Shown: one piece after another, positions 31,941-37,815 of the stretch
Layout: each line of letters starts with the position of its first letter
How positions within the stretch are numbered: position 1 is the stretch's first letter
Assembly: GCA_050699055.1 (NCBI GenBank)
Contig: JBOHCT010000015.1
Span: forward strand, 1-37,815
Origin: JBOHCT01 sp050699055
Lineage (GTDB): Bacteria > Actinomycetota > Actinomycetes > Streptosporangiales > JBOHCT01
Length of the DNA: 37,815 nt
Direction: 5' to 3'
Position numbers and translations under genes: made by a program
Notes under the pieces: generated by a model
Told to the model about the DNA's origin: nothing
The model's database searches: none
Seen by the model: the letters and a program-made list of their open reading frames with translations, nothing else

Positions 31941-32344
31941 TCGCCGCTGACCGACGGCCACAGCTCATACCTGGGGTTGAACATCACCTTGCGACCGTCC
32001 TGAACGGTGACGATGCCGCGCGCACACAGCATGCGGCCCGCCTCGATGCCTGCGATGCGTCGTCGGCCCAGCCAGACGATGTCGATGACGCCGGACCCGT
32101 CGTACAGCTCGGCCTCGACGGCCGGCACCCCGCCGCGCGGGCGCAGCGTGACCGTACGCAAGGTGCCGACGACGGAGACCCGCTCGCGCTCGTCGCACCT
32201 CGAGATGGGGGTGGCGCCCGCCTCCTCGGCGTCCTCCTGCAGCTCCTGCGCCTCGAGCTCGGTCCTACTTGAGGTGAGCTCGTTGAACAGCTTCCGGAGG
32301 GCCCCTTGGCGGCGGCGTTCGGGCCCGGACGAGACCTCGTTCAT
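31937..32344 (-). CDS. OB-fold nucleic-acid-binding protein
   Basis: Small 135-residue protein with a helical, charged start (RRRQGALRKLFNELTSSRTELEAQELQEDAEEA) and one OB-fold barrel from about 50 (ERVSVVGTLRTVTLRPRGG, VPAVEAELYDGSGVIDIVWLG, RRRIAGIEAGRMLCARG). The barrel matches the RecG/aspartyl-tRNA-synthetase type of anticodon or single-strand binding fold. Ligand unknown. ATG 32344 is seven bases after a TAGGCT -10. It leads an operon with DUF3159, coupled through overlapping codons. Confidence 0.86.
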   Translation of the reverse strand: MNEVSSGPERRRQGALRKLFNELTSSRTELEAQELQEDAEEAGATPISRCDERERVSVVGTLRTVTLRPRGGVPAVEAELYDGSGVIDIVWLGRRRIAGIEAGRMLCARGIVTVQDGRKVMFNPRYELWPSVSGE

Positions 32345-32351
32345 ACGGTCG

Positions 32352-32357
32352 AGCCTA
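32352..32357 (-). promoter_or_regulatory. -10 element for the OB-fold gene (leaderless)
   Basis: TAGGCT on the minus strand with exactly seven bases to ATG 32344; identical in sequence and spacing to the element before the DUF3000 gene. Confidence 0.55.
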
Positions 32358-32428
32358 GCCCCGCGAGGAAGCACCGCGAGCCGCGTTGGTACGTGCTTCA
32401 GCTCACGTGCTCGCGATTCCCCAGGCCG

Positions 32429-33217
32429 CTATCGCGTCTCCGTGACCTCAGGCCCTGGCCGCAGCATCTCGATGGTCGGCCTGCCCGGGCCCTGCTCCTC
32501 GTCCTGCTGACCCGCGAGCTCGGGCGGAAGCTGAAGGGGCAGGGGCTCACGGGGCGGCATGGGAGCCTCGCCCCTCACCACGATCAGGTCGCGGAACACG
32601 CCGTCGAGAGGATCCGCGCGAGCCGGGTCCGACCCGGCGGGTCCGGTGAAGACGCCGCGGACGAACCAGCGGGGGCCGTCCACGCCGACGAACCTCGCCG
32701 GCTGGGGTTCCCCTTCCCCGACCGCGTCATCGTCTTCGACGGGGATGTTGGCACGCAGCTCGGGTCCGTACGGACCGGGGGCCTCCCGGGCTTGCCCTCC
32801 GGACAGATCCAGGCCTTGCGTGATCTCCAAGCGCACCTCATCCCAGATGCCCCTGCTCTTGGGCGCGGCGAACGCCTGAACCTGGAGGGCGCTTTCGTGA
32901 TGGATCACTGTCACGGCGACGACCTGGTCGTCCGCGACAGCCAGCTGGACCTCGGCGTCATCGAGAACAGGGAGCCGAAGCGCGCCGAGATCGACCCGCG
33001 GGACCTCGGGTGCCGGTTCGGTAGCGTCCCATGGCCCTCGTGTGTGGCCCCCAGGCTCCTCGGCGGCCTCGTCGACTGTTCCGGTCTCAACGAGGTCGTC
33101 GGCGCCGTCGGGAACCTCCTCGGCGACCCCGTCGGCGACCCCGTCGGCGACCCCGTCGGCATTGTCGACCGGTCCGGTAGCCGATCCATGGGCGCCGCCC
33201 CTGCGGCGACGAAACAC
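32429..33217 (-). CDS. DUF3710 domain protein
   Basis: Actinobacterial protein of unknown function, 262 residues. It starts MFRRRRGG, then has an acidic, low-complexity linker (about 15-60) built partly from repeated GVAD units, and a folded domain from about 70: RVDLGALRLPVLDDAEVQL, ALQVQAFAAPKSRGIWDEVRLEI, and RFVGVDGPRWFVRGVFTGPA. It ends in a proline- and glutamine-rich tail. GTG 33217 is selected because AGGAGG inside the end of dut lies seven bases upstream; a TTG at 33223 would be too close to the ribosome site. It follows dut directly, as in many relatives. Confidence 0.87.
   Translation of the reverse strand: MFRRRRGGAHGSATGPVDNADGVADGVADGVAEEVPDGADDLVETGTVDEAAEEPGGHTRGPWDATEPAPEVPRVDLGALRLPVLDDAEVQLAVADDQVVAVTVIHHESALQVQAFAAPKSRGIWDEVRLEITQGLDLSGGQAREAPGPYGPELRANIPVEDDDAVGEGEPQPARFVGVDGPRWFVRGVFTGPAGSDPARADPLDGVFRDLIVVRGEAPMPPREPLPLQLPPELAGQQDEEQGPGRPTIEMLRPGPEVTETR
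33121..33160 (+). repeat. 12-bp tandem repeat in the DUF3710 linker
   Basis: The unit CGGCGACCCCGT occurs three times in a row followed by a partial copy. On the coding (minus) strand it gives the repeated Gly-Val-Ala-Asp linker. Copies are in frame, so slippage would change linker length by four residues without breaking the gene. Confidence 0.85.
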
Positions 33218-33219
33218 GA

Positions 33220-33711
33220 TCAAGCCTCCTCGATCAGCTGGCTGTGTTCCCTGGGGATGTACCCGCCGGTAGAGCCGTGTCCACCCTGGCCGCGGGCAGA
33301 ACCGGGCAGCGTGTCAGCCTCGTGGAAGCGCGCCCGCTGCACCCGCTGAACGATGAGCTGCGCGATGCGGTCGCCACGCTGGAGGCGGATGGGCTCTTTG
33401 CTGTCGGTGTTAATGAGCGTCACCTTGATCTCACCCCGGTACCCGGCGTCGACGGTGCCAGGCGCGTTGACGAGCGTGACGCCGTACGTGGCGGCGAGCC
33501 CAGACCGGGGGTGCACGAAAGCCGCGTACCCGTCGGGCAGCGCGATCGCGACCCCGGTGCCCACCGTCGCCCGCTCCCCGGGCGCGAGCTCGACGTCGAC
33601 GGCCGTGACCAGGTCGGCGCCCGCGTCGCCGGCGTGCGCGTACGTCGGAAGGGGCAGCGCGGGATCGAGCCTGCGGACAAGCACGTCGACCGCCTGGTCG
33701 TGAGTCGTCAT
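33220..33711 (-). CDS. dut: deoxyuridine 5'-triphosphate nucleotidohydrolase
   Basis: Hydrolyses dUTP to dUMP, keeping uracil out of DNA and feeding thymidylate synthesis. All five trimeric-dUTPase motifs are present: HAGDAGADL (26-34), PRSGLA (68-73), GTVDAGYRGEI (85-95, catalytic D88), GDRIAQLIV (113-121) and the C-terminal arm RGQGGHGSTGGY. Length 163 residues, with a short extension (IPREHSQLIEEA) after the arm. ATG 33711 has GGGAG four bases upstream. The stop is embedded just before the DUF3710 start, so the two genes form one operon. Confidence 0.96.
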   Translation of the reverse strand: MTTHDQAVDVLVRRLDPALPLPTYAHAGDAGADLVTAVDVELAPGERATVGTGVAIALPDGYAAFVHPRSGLAATYGVTLVNAPGTVDAGYRGEIKVTLINTDSKEPIRLQRGDRIAQLIVQRVQRARFHEADTLPGSARGQGGHGSTGGYIPREHSQLIEEA

Positions 33712-33878
33712 CGGTCTCCCAGTACCTCTGTATCGGGCGCCTGCCTCGGGCCGTCTCCGCGGCGTCGCGGCCCCTGCGCCCCGCCCGCCGACACTACCTG
33801 GCTGTGAGAGAGCGCGCTTTGTGGGTACGGCGAAGGGCGGGTTTCGGCTCGCGTCGCCGAGGGGGACTGGGGGGCTCT

Positions 33879-34766
33879 GTGAAGATTGGCTACTTCCTCG
33901 CCTGCGAGGAGTACGGGCCGGAGGAGCTGCTGCGTCAGGCGCGCATGGCCGAGGAGGCGGGCTTCGAAGGCCTGTGGATATCCGACCACTTCCACCCGTA
34001 CCCGTGGAACGCCGAGCAGGGGCACTCCCCATTCGTCTGGTCGGTCATCGGGGCGCTCCGACAGGTCACGAGCCTGCCGATGACGACCGCGGTGACGTTC
34101 CCGACGACACGTATCCACCCGGCGATCATCGCGCAGGCCGCAGCGACGAGCGCGGTCATGCTGGACGGTCGATTCATCCTCGGGGTCGGCTCCGGGGAGG
34201 CCCTGAACGAGCACATTCTCGGCGACGCGTGGCCCCGCGCGGCCGTACGCCTGGAGATGCTCGAAGAAGCCATCGAGGTCATCCGACTCCTCCACACAGG
34301 CGGCGTGCGCAGCCATGAGGGCAAGCACTACCAGGTCGACAACGCCCGAATCTGGACATTGCCCGACCGCCCTGTCCCCATCTACGTCTCCGGGTTCGGG
34401 CCGAAGTCCACCGCTCTGGCCGCGCGGGTGGGCGACGGCTTCGTCTGTGTCAAGCCCGACCCGGGAGTCGTTCAACGGTTCCGTGCGGCCGGGGGTGGGG
34501 GGAAGCCGGTCCAGGGCGGCTTGAAGGCCTGCTACGCGCGCACCGAGGAGGAGGGCGTGGCGATCGCCCATCGCCTGTGGGCGAACGAGCAGCTGCCCGG
34601 CGAGCTGGCGCAGGTGCTGCCGACGAGCCGCCACATCGAGCAGGTGTGCACGATGGTTCCGGCGGAGGCCACGCGACAGGCCATGCCCTGCGGGCCCGAG
34701 GTGGAGCGGCACCTGCACGCCCTCCGGCAGTACCGGGACGCGGGGTACGACGAGGTGTACGTCTAA
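33879..34766 (+). CDS. LLM-class F420-dependent oxidoreductase, C-terminally truncated by frameshift
   Basis: Luciferase-like F420 enzyme of the group that starts MKIGYFLACEEYGPEELL. Motifs are GFEGLWISDHFHPY, PMTTAVTFPTTRIHPAIIAQAAATSA, GRFILGVGSGEALNEHILG and PIYVSGFGPKSTALAARVGDGFV, all intact. GTG 33879 is preferred as the typical N-terminus; a G-rich stretch sits five bases upstream, while the in-frame GTG at 33804 adds only basic filler. After RDAGYDEVYV the frame meets TAA at 34764, but the expected ending (QIGPERDGFFGFYARE) follows in another frame. The product loses about 28 residues that normally complete the barrel, so activity is doubtful. Confidence 0.8.
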   Translation: MKIGYFLACEEYGPEELLRQARMAEEAGFEGLWISDHFHPYPWNAEQGHSPFVWSVIGALRQVTSLPMTTAVTFPTTRIHPAIIAQAAATSAVMLDGRFILGVGSGEALNEHILGDAWPRAAVRLEMLEEAIEVIRLLHTGGVRSHEGKHYQVDNARIWTLPDRPVPIYVSGFGPKSTALAARVGDGFVCVKPDPGVVQRFRAAGGGGKPVQGGLKACYARTEEEGVAIAHRLWANEQLPGELAQVLPTSRHIEQVCTMVPAEATRQAMPCGPEVERHLHALRQYRDAGYDEVYV

Positions 34767-34854
34767 CTAACAGATCGGGCCGGAGCGGGACGGGTTCTTC
34801 GGCTTCTACGCCCGGGAGGTCCTCCCCCGCCTCCGCGAGGAGACGCGGCCGTGA
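34767..34854 (+). pseudogene. detached C-terminus of the LLM oxidoreductase
   Basis: From CAG 34771 the next frame reads QIGPERDGFFGFYARE and VLPRLREETRP, ending at TGA 34852-34854. This is the standard end of this LLM group (QIGP...FYAREVLPRLR), continuing the protein that stops at 34766. The junction contains a tandem duplication of CTAA (GTCTAACTAACAG, 34761-34773), net four bases too many. Confirms a recent frameshift rather than a short variant. Confidence 0.75.
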
Positions 34855-34977
34855 CGGTAATGGACGCCCACGGCGTCCGCCCGCGCCGACCGTGACCTTC
34901 TTACGGACCGCAGCGCACTGCCCGCTAGCCGCTGTGCCTCCAAGCGATCACGTTCTCCTGCGAGATACAAGACGCGC

Positions 34978-34983
34978 TAGCAT
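34978..34983 (+). promoter_or_regulatory. possible -10 element for the vapBC operon
   Basis: TAGCAT, 29 bases before vapB, with TTCTCC at 34953-34958 as a weak -35. Such operons are normally repressed by their own VapBC complex, but no clear palindrome overlaps this promoter. Confidence 0.4.
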
Positions 34984-35011
34984 TGCTGTCAGTGCGGCAG
35001 GAGGGAGTCCG

Positions 35012-35260
35012 ATGGCCACGCTGACGGTACGAGGGCTGGATGACGAGACGCGCGACCGGCTGCGCGTCCGTGCCGCGCAACACGGACGCTCGATGGAGGC
35101 CGAGGTGCGCGCGATCCTGCACGACCTGCTGCCGTCGCCGACCCCGAGCTACGGTCTTGGCAGCCGTATCCATGACCGGTTCGCGGCCATCGGTGGTGCG
35201 GACGACCTCGAACTCCCGCGGCGCAGCGAGACTCCTCGCGCGCCGGCCTTCGACGCGTGA
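35012..35260 (+). CDS. vapB: VapB/FitA-type antitoxin (ribbon-helix-helix)
   Basis: Antitoxin of 82 residues. The start MATLTVRGLDDETRDRLRVRAAQHGRSMEAEVRAIL is the FitA-like ribbon-helix-helix: one DNA-binding strand and two helices for operator binding and autoregulation. The C-terminal part (SRIHDRFAAIGGADDLELP) should wrap the toxin and block its active site. ATG 35012 has GGAGGG six bases upstream. Its stop overlaps the vapC GTG (GTGA), the usual coupling that keeps antitoxin in excess. Confidence 0.9.
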   Translation: MATLTVRGLDDETRDRLRVRAAQHGRSMEAEVRAILHDLLPSPTPSYGLGSRIHDRFAAIGGADDLELPRRSETPRAPAFDA

Positions 35261-35706
35261 TCATCGTCGACACGAACGTCCTGTCGGAGCTGATCCGTCA
35301 GGCTCCTGACCCGGGCGTGGTGGGCTGGGTGGACTCCCTTCCCGCCACCGAGGTTGCTACGACGGCAATCACCGCCGCCGAGCTGCTCTTCGGGGTAGGC
35401 CGGCTGCCCGATGGGCGCAGGAAGACAGAGCTGGCAGACGCTGTCCACGCCCTGCTCCACGAGGACTTCCGCGAACGCATCGAACCATTCGACACGCTCG
35501 CCGCCGTCCAGTACGCCGCCGTGGTCAGCGACAGGGAGAGGCTCGGACGCCCCATCACGATCTCCGACGCGCAGATCGCCGCGATCTGCCGTGCTCACCA
35601 CGCCACTCTGGCGAGCCGCAACGTCAAGGACTTCGAGGACACGGGCGTCGAGGTCATCGATCCCTGGCATCCACCGGCCCACCACCTTGACCAGCCGGGT
35701 GAGTAG
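35257..35706 (+). CDS. vapC: VapC/FitB-type PIN-domain ribonuclease toxin
   Basis: PIN-domain RNase toxin of 149 residues. The acidic metal-binding residues are D5 (MIIVDTNVLSEL), E42 (AITAAELLFGV), D104 (TISDAQIAAI) and D125/D128 (NVKDFEDTGVEVIDPW), so the active site is complete. The DxNVLSEL start and the NVKDFEDTGVEVIDPW end mark the FitB-like branch, which cleaves tRNA or rRNA in characterised members. It is a different type from the toxin remnant near acnA. Position between a broken LLM gene and a regulator operon fits a mobile accessory module. Confidence 0.92.
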   Translation: MIIVDTNVLSELIRQAPDPGVVGWVDSLPATEVATTAITAAELLFGVGRLPDGRRKTELADAVHALLHEDFRERIEPFDTLAAVQYAAVVSDRERLGRPITISDAQIAAICRAHHATLASRNVKDFEDTGVEVIDPWHPPAHHLDQPGE

Positions 35707-35713
35707 GAATTTC

Positions 35714-35750
35714 CCTACGGTTGACACGTAGGAGAAGCCCTACGTATCGT
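35714..35750 (+). promoter_or_regulatory. promoter and probable ArsR operator of the VOC/ArsR/SRPBCC operon
   Basis: A consensus -35 TTGACA (35721-35726) and a -10 TATCGT (35745-35750) are 18 bases apart, with ATG 35758 seven bases beyond, so the message is leaderless. Three copies of one hexamer surround them: CCTACG at 35714, its inverse CGTAGG at 35727, CCTACG at 35739. The resulting inverted repeats cover the -35 and the spacer, an ideal site for repression by the ArsR-type protein of the operon. Confidence 0.75.
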
Positions 35751-35757
35751 TGCGGGC

Positions 35758-36132
35758 ATGAACATCACGCAGATACAGCTGGTGTCCCTCCCCGTGTCCG
35801 ACCAGGACCGGGCGAGGGACTTCTACGTAAACACCCTCGGCCTCGAGCTGGTTAGGGACAACCCGATGGATGAGAACTCCCGCTGGGTCCAGGTCGCCCC
35901 GAAGGGCGCGGCCACCAGCGTCACCCTGGTCACGTGGTTCGCCACAATGCCACCCGGCAGCGCGAAGGGTCTGGTGCTGCAGACAGCCGATGTTGACGGG
36001 GACCGCGAGCGGCTGCGCCGGGCCGGCGTCACGGTCAGCGATCCGCAGGACGCTCCGTGGGGACGGTACGTCACCCTCGACGACCCCGACGGCAACGGGA
36101 TCGTCCTCGCTGGTCCGCCGCCTTCCTCGTGA
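35758..36132 (+). CDS. VOC-family (glyoxalase/bleomycin-resistance-like) protein
   Basis: Small metalloenzyme or binding protein of the vicinal-oxygen-chelate fold, 124 residues built of two beta-alpha-beta-beta-beta units. The first (IQLVSLPVSDQDRARDFYVNTLGLELVRD) and second (GLVLQTADVDGDRERLRRAGV, then PWGRYVTLDDPDGNGIVL) are both clear; the FxDPDGNGI ending is diagnostic. Function may be glyoxalase-type, antibiotic binding or ring cleavage; the sequence does not say. Its stop overlaps the ArsR start (GTGA). Confidence 0.88.
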   Translation: MNITQIQLVSLPVSDQDRARDFYVNTLGLELVRDNPMDENSRWVQVAPKGAATSVTLVTWFATMPPGSAKGLVLQTADVDGDRERLRRAGVTVSDPQDAPWGRYVTLDDPDGNGIVLAGPPPSS

Positions 36133-36449
36133 CCGCGACAGTCGACGACGTTTTCGGGGCGCTGGCCAGCCCGATACGCAGGGAGCTGCTGCGCCTGCTG
36201 CTCGACGGGCCGCACACGGTGAACGGCCTGGCGTCGCACTTCGCGATGCGCCGCCCGAGCGTCTCGGAGCACCTCAAGGTGCTACGGGACGCCGGGCTGG
36301 TCGCCGAGCGCAAGCGCGGACGGGAGCGGTACTACCAGCTCGAGGCAGGTCCGCTGATGGAGCTGCAGGAGTGGCTGTCGCCCTACGAGCGGTTCTGGCG
36401 CGAGAGGCTGGCGAGCCTGCGCGGCCTCTTGGATGAGGAAAAGACATGA
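36129..36449 (+). CDS. ArsR-family winged-helix transcriptional regulator
   Basis: DNA-binding repressor of 106 residues. The winged helix runs from about 8 to 90: DVFGALASPIRRELLRLLLDGP, the recognition helix region NGLASHFAMRRPSVSEHLKVLRDAGLV and the wing RKRGRERYYQL. There are no metal-binding cysteines, so it is not an arsenic sensor; it belongs to the ArsR group coupled to SRPBCC proteins. GTG 36129 overlaps the VOC stop and its own stop overlaps the SRPBCC start. It most likely controls the promoter at 35714-35750. Confidence 0.9.
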   Translation: MTATVDDVFGALASPIRRELLRLLLDGPHTVNGLASHFAMRRPSVSEHLKVLRDAGLVAERKRGRERYYQLEAGPLMELQEWLSPYERFWRERLASLRGLLDEEKT

Positions 36450-36961
36450 CCGACGACCTGCGCACGATCCGCCTGGACGAGTTCCTGCCCCACCCGCCCG
36501 CGAAGGTGTGGCGGGCGCTGACCGAGGCCGACCTGTTGGCCAGGTGGCTGATGCCGAACGACTTCAAGCCCGTCGTGGGGCACCGCTTCACCTTCCGCGC
36601 CGAGCCGATTCCTTCGGCGGACTTCGACGGCGTCGTGCACTGCGAGGTACTCGCGCTCGAGCGGGAACGGATGCTGCGGATCGGCTGGCGCGGCGGGGCC
36701 GGGCTCGACACCACCGTGACCTGGCGCCTGGAACCGGAGGGCCGCGGCACCCGGCTGTTCTTGGAGCACGACGGCTTCGATCCGGACAGCCAGGTCCAGC
36801 AGCGCGCCCGGCGTGGCATGGCCGGCGGCTGGCGCTCCCACGTCATGCGTCGGCTCGACGCCTACCTGGCCAACGCCATCTTCCCAGGTGAAGACACGGC
36901 CAATGTCGTTGCCGCAGTCGGGGCCGAAGACGGTCAGTCGATCCCTCACGGCCCTACGTAG
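36446..36961 (+). CDS. SRPBCC (AHSA1/START-like) domain protein
   Basis: 171-residue hydrophobic-ligand-binding protein of the Aha1/SRPBCC superfamily. It starts TIRLDEFLPHPPAKVWRALTEADLLARWLMPNDFKP, continues with VGHRFTFRAEP, VVHCEVLALERERMLRIGW and TTVTWRLEPEGRGTRLFLEHDGFD, and ends in the long C-terminal helix (GGWRSHVMRRLDAYL). ArsR plus AHSA1 genes are often paired in actinobacteria, the SRPBCC protein perhaps binding the small molecule that the VOC protein modifies. The last residues (VVAAVGAEDGQSIPHGPT) are unlike the family and may have arisen when the neighbouring transporter gene was lost. Confidence 0.88.
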   Translation: MTDDLRTIRLDEFLPHPPAKVWRALTEADLLARWLMPNDFKPVVGHRFTFRAEPIPSADFDGVVHCEVLALERERMLRIGWRGGAGLDTTVTWRLEPEGRGTRLFLEHDGFDPDSQVQQRARRGMAGGWRSHVMRRLDAYLANAIFPGEDTANVVAAVGAEDGQSIPHGPT

Positions 36962-37091
36962 CCGACCTGGACGCCCGGCGTCTCGGCAGCCGAGTGGTGA
37001 CAACTAGCGCCAGGACGAGGCACAGGGCGATGAGCGCGGGTAGGGCTCCGGCACCGAACATGGTCCGGTACCCCGGCGTGAGGGCGGCGTA
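36954..37091 (-). pseudogene. 3' remnant of an MFS transporter gene
   Basis: The minus strand encodes YAALTPGYRTMFGAGALP and ALIALCLVLALVVTTRLP before a basic tail and TAG at 36954. This is the last loop and final transmembrane helix of a Major Facilitator transporter (YAALTPGYRxMFxxGALPALxAL is typical). Everything upstream is missing: in the same frame the preceding codon region is the stop of the membrane-protein gene. Its stop interlocks with the SRPBCC stop in the palindrome CTACGTAG. Confidence 0.65.
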
Positions 37092-37094
37092 CCG

Positions 37095-37694
37095 TCACTG
37101 CCGGCGCCGCCGCCTACGCTGTTCCTTGGAAACCTCCTCACCATGAGGCAGTTGCTGCTGTGCTACCTCTTTGACAATCCTGCCAAGCCGCTGGTCGTCT
37201 GGTACTGCCGGATAGCTGGGCGCCGGCTGGTGCTGTCTCGACGCGCTCGGGGTGAGCATGTTGATCGAGGAGAGGAGCACGAACGCGAGGAACAAGATCA
37301 GCCCCACGAACCGGAGGCCGAACAGAGTACCCGCCGGGCCTTCCAGCGGGAATGCCGCTCCTGCCGTAAGGAAAAGGCTGGCCCCGGTTGCGATGAACGC
37401 GAGCCACCGCCACAGGACGGAGGTCTTCCATATCACCGCGGCGGAGGCGAATGTCAGCAGCGCCATCGGGAGCATGATCCCGGCGATTCCCATGATGTCG
37501 GCCAAGAACAGTGCGCGGATAATGGAGTCGGACAGCTCGGCGGCGCCACGCGCCAGCACAGCATCGAGGAATGATGTAACGGCAGCGCCGACGGCGACTG
37601 TGACGAGTCCGCCGGCAAAGGCGGCACGGGAGCCGGTGTGCGGTTCGCCTTCTGCCCTGCCCAGCATCCCTCGCAGGCCCGCGACATAGGGGAG
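37095..37694 (-). pseudogene. 5'-truncated four-helix membrane protein
   Basis: The frame begins directly after the stop of the gene at the window edge and reads LPYVAGLRGMLGRAEGEP, then four hydrophobic helices (AAFAGGLVTVAVGAAVTS, GIAGIMLPMALLTFASAAVI, WRWLAFIATGASLFLTAG, FGLRFVGLILFLAFVLLS) and a very basic C-terminus. The opening AGLRxxLxRAEGEP region is an internal loop in related actinobacterial membrane proteins, so the first helix and the true start are missing. A downstream ATG (37667) could still give a 190-residue product. No ribosome site is evident. Family not named. Confidence 0.5.
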
Positions 37695-37815
37695 TCATTC
37701 GGAAACTGCCTTCTTGACGCGGTCCCAGGTGCGCGGGGCTTCGGAGAAGTGCTCGTTTAGTTTTTGGAGTCCGACGGCGGCTTGGATGTCGGTGTCGATG
37801 CGGGTGAGGTGGGAG
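37695..37815 (-). CDS. C-terminal end of an unrecognised gene (5' end outside window)
   Basis: Open to the window edge, ending at TGA 37695. The visible 39 residues are SHLTRIDTDIQAAVGL, QKLNEHFSEAPRTWDR and VKKAVSE. Codons such as CAA, AAA and CTA are frequent here and rare elsewhere, suggesting recent acquisition. The gene's stop is immediately followed, in the same frame, by the truncated membrane protein, so this element probably caused that truncation by insertion. It could be part of a mobile element, but no transposase motif is seen in this short piece. Confidence 0.5.
   Translation of the reverse strand, partial: SHLTRIDTDIQAAVGLQKLNEHFSEAPRTWDRVKKAVSE

Noticed and set aside
33121..33160. 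CRISPR-like direct repeats
   Set aside because: Units are 12 bases, contiguous without spacers, and lie in frame inside a coding linker.

Overview
The window is a high-GC chromosome segment, almost certainly from an actinobacterium (Actinomycetota). Marker families are DUF3000 next to RNase D, two TrkA/Ceo proteins beside an APC permease, the run DUF3159, OB-fold, DUF3710 and dut, F420-type LLM oxidoreductases, a LigC-type ATP-dependent ligase, and hemE/hemG(hemY)/hemQ, the set of the coproporphyrin-dependent heme route. Many genes look leaderless, also typical of the phylum. I cannot place it to genus.

Left part (1-11.4 kb): the end of a RibD-like reductase; ligC and a LigD-type polymerase domain flanking glyA, with a tiny membrane-protein gene between ligC and glyA; msrB; then heme genes hemQ and hemG on the minus strand, a DUF4349 lipoprotein, hemE, a small zinc-ribbon protein, DUF3000 and rnd.

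Middle (11.4-20.5 kb): an FTR1/EfeU iron permease behind a good IdeR/DtxR iron box; a PfkB sugar kinase divergent from a GH4 6-phospho-glycosidase; a vitamin B12 ABC importer (btuF, btuC, btuD) controlled by a cobalamin riboswitch whose output is a hairpin hiding the btuF ribosome-binding site; dxs; and a remnant of a PIN-domain toxin lying against the 3' end of acnA.

Right part (20.5-33.7 kb): acnA, a hot-dog thioesterase, an LLM oxidoreductase, a SAM methyltransferase, a patch of small membrane-protein genes (one frameshifted), then a potassium block: RNA m5U methyltransferase and KimA-like APC permease on one strand, two TrkA proteins on the other, followed by DUF3159, OB-fold, DUF3710 and dut.

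After dut (33.7-37.8 kb) the content becomes accessory: an LLM oxidoreductase whose C-terminus is cut off by a small frameshift, a VapBC/FitAB toxin-antitoxin pair, a VOC/ArsR/SRPBCC operon with a clear promoter and operator, a fragment of an MFS transporter, a 5'-truncated membrane protein, and the end of an unrecognised gene with AT-richer codons.

No convincing new multi-gene defence or biosynthetic system was seen. The most interesting points are the riboswitch and hairpin design, the btuD reading frame that has lost its stop and runs antisense through the GH4 gene, the recurrent leaderless -10/start arrangement, the toxin fragment at the acnA 3' end, and three gene breaks. No rRNA, tRNA, CRISPR array or complete insertion sequence was seen.
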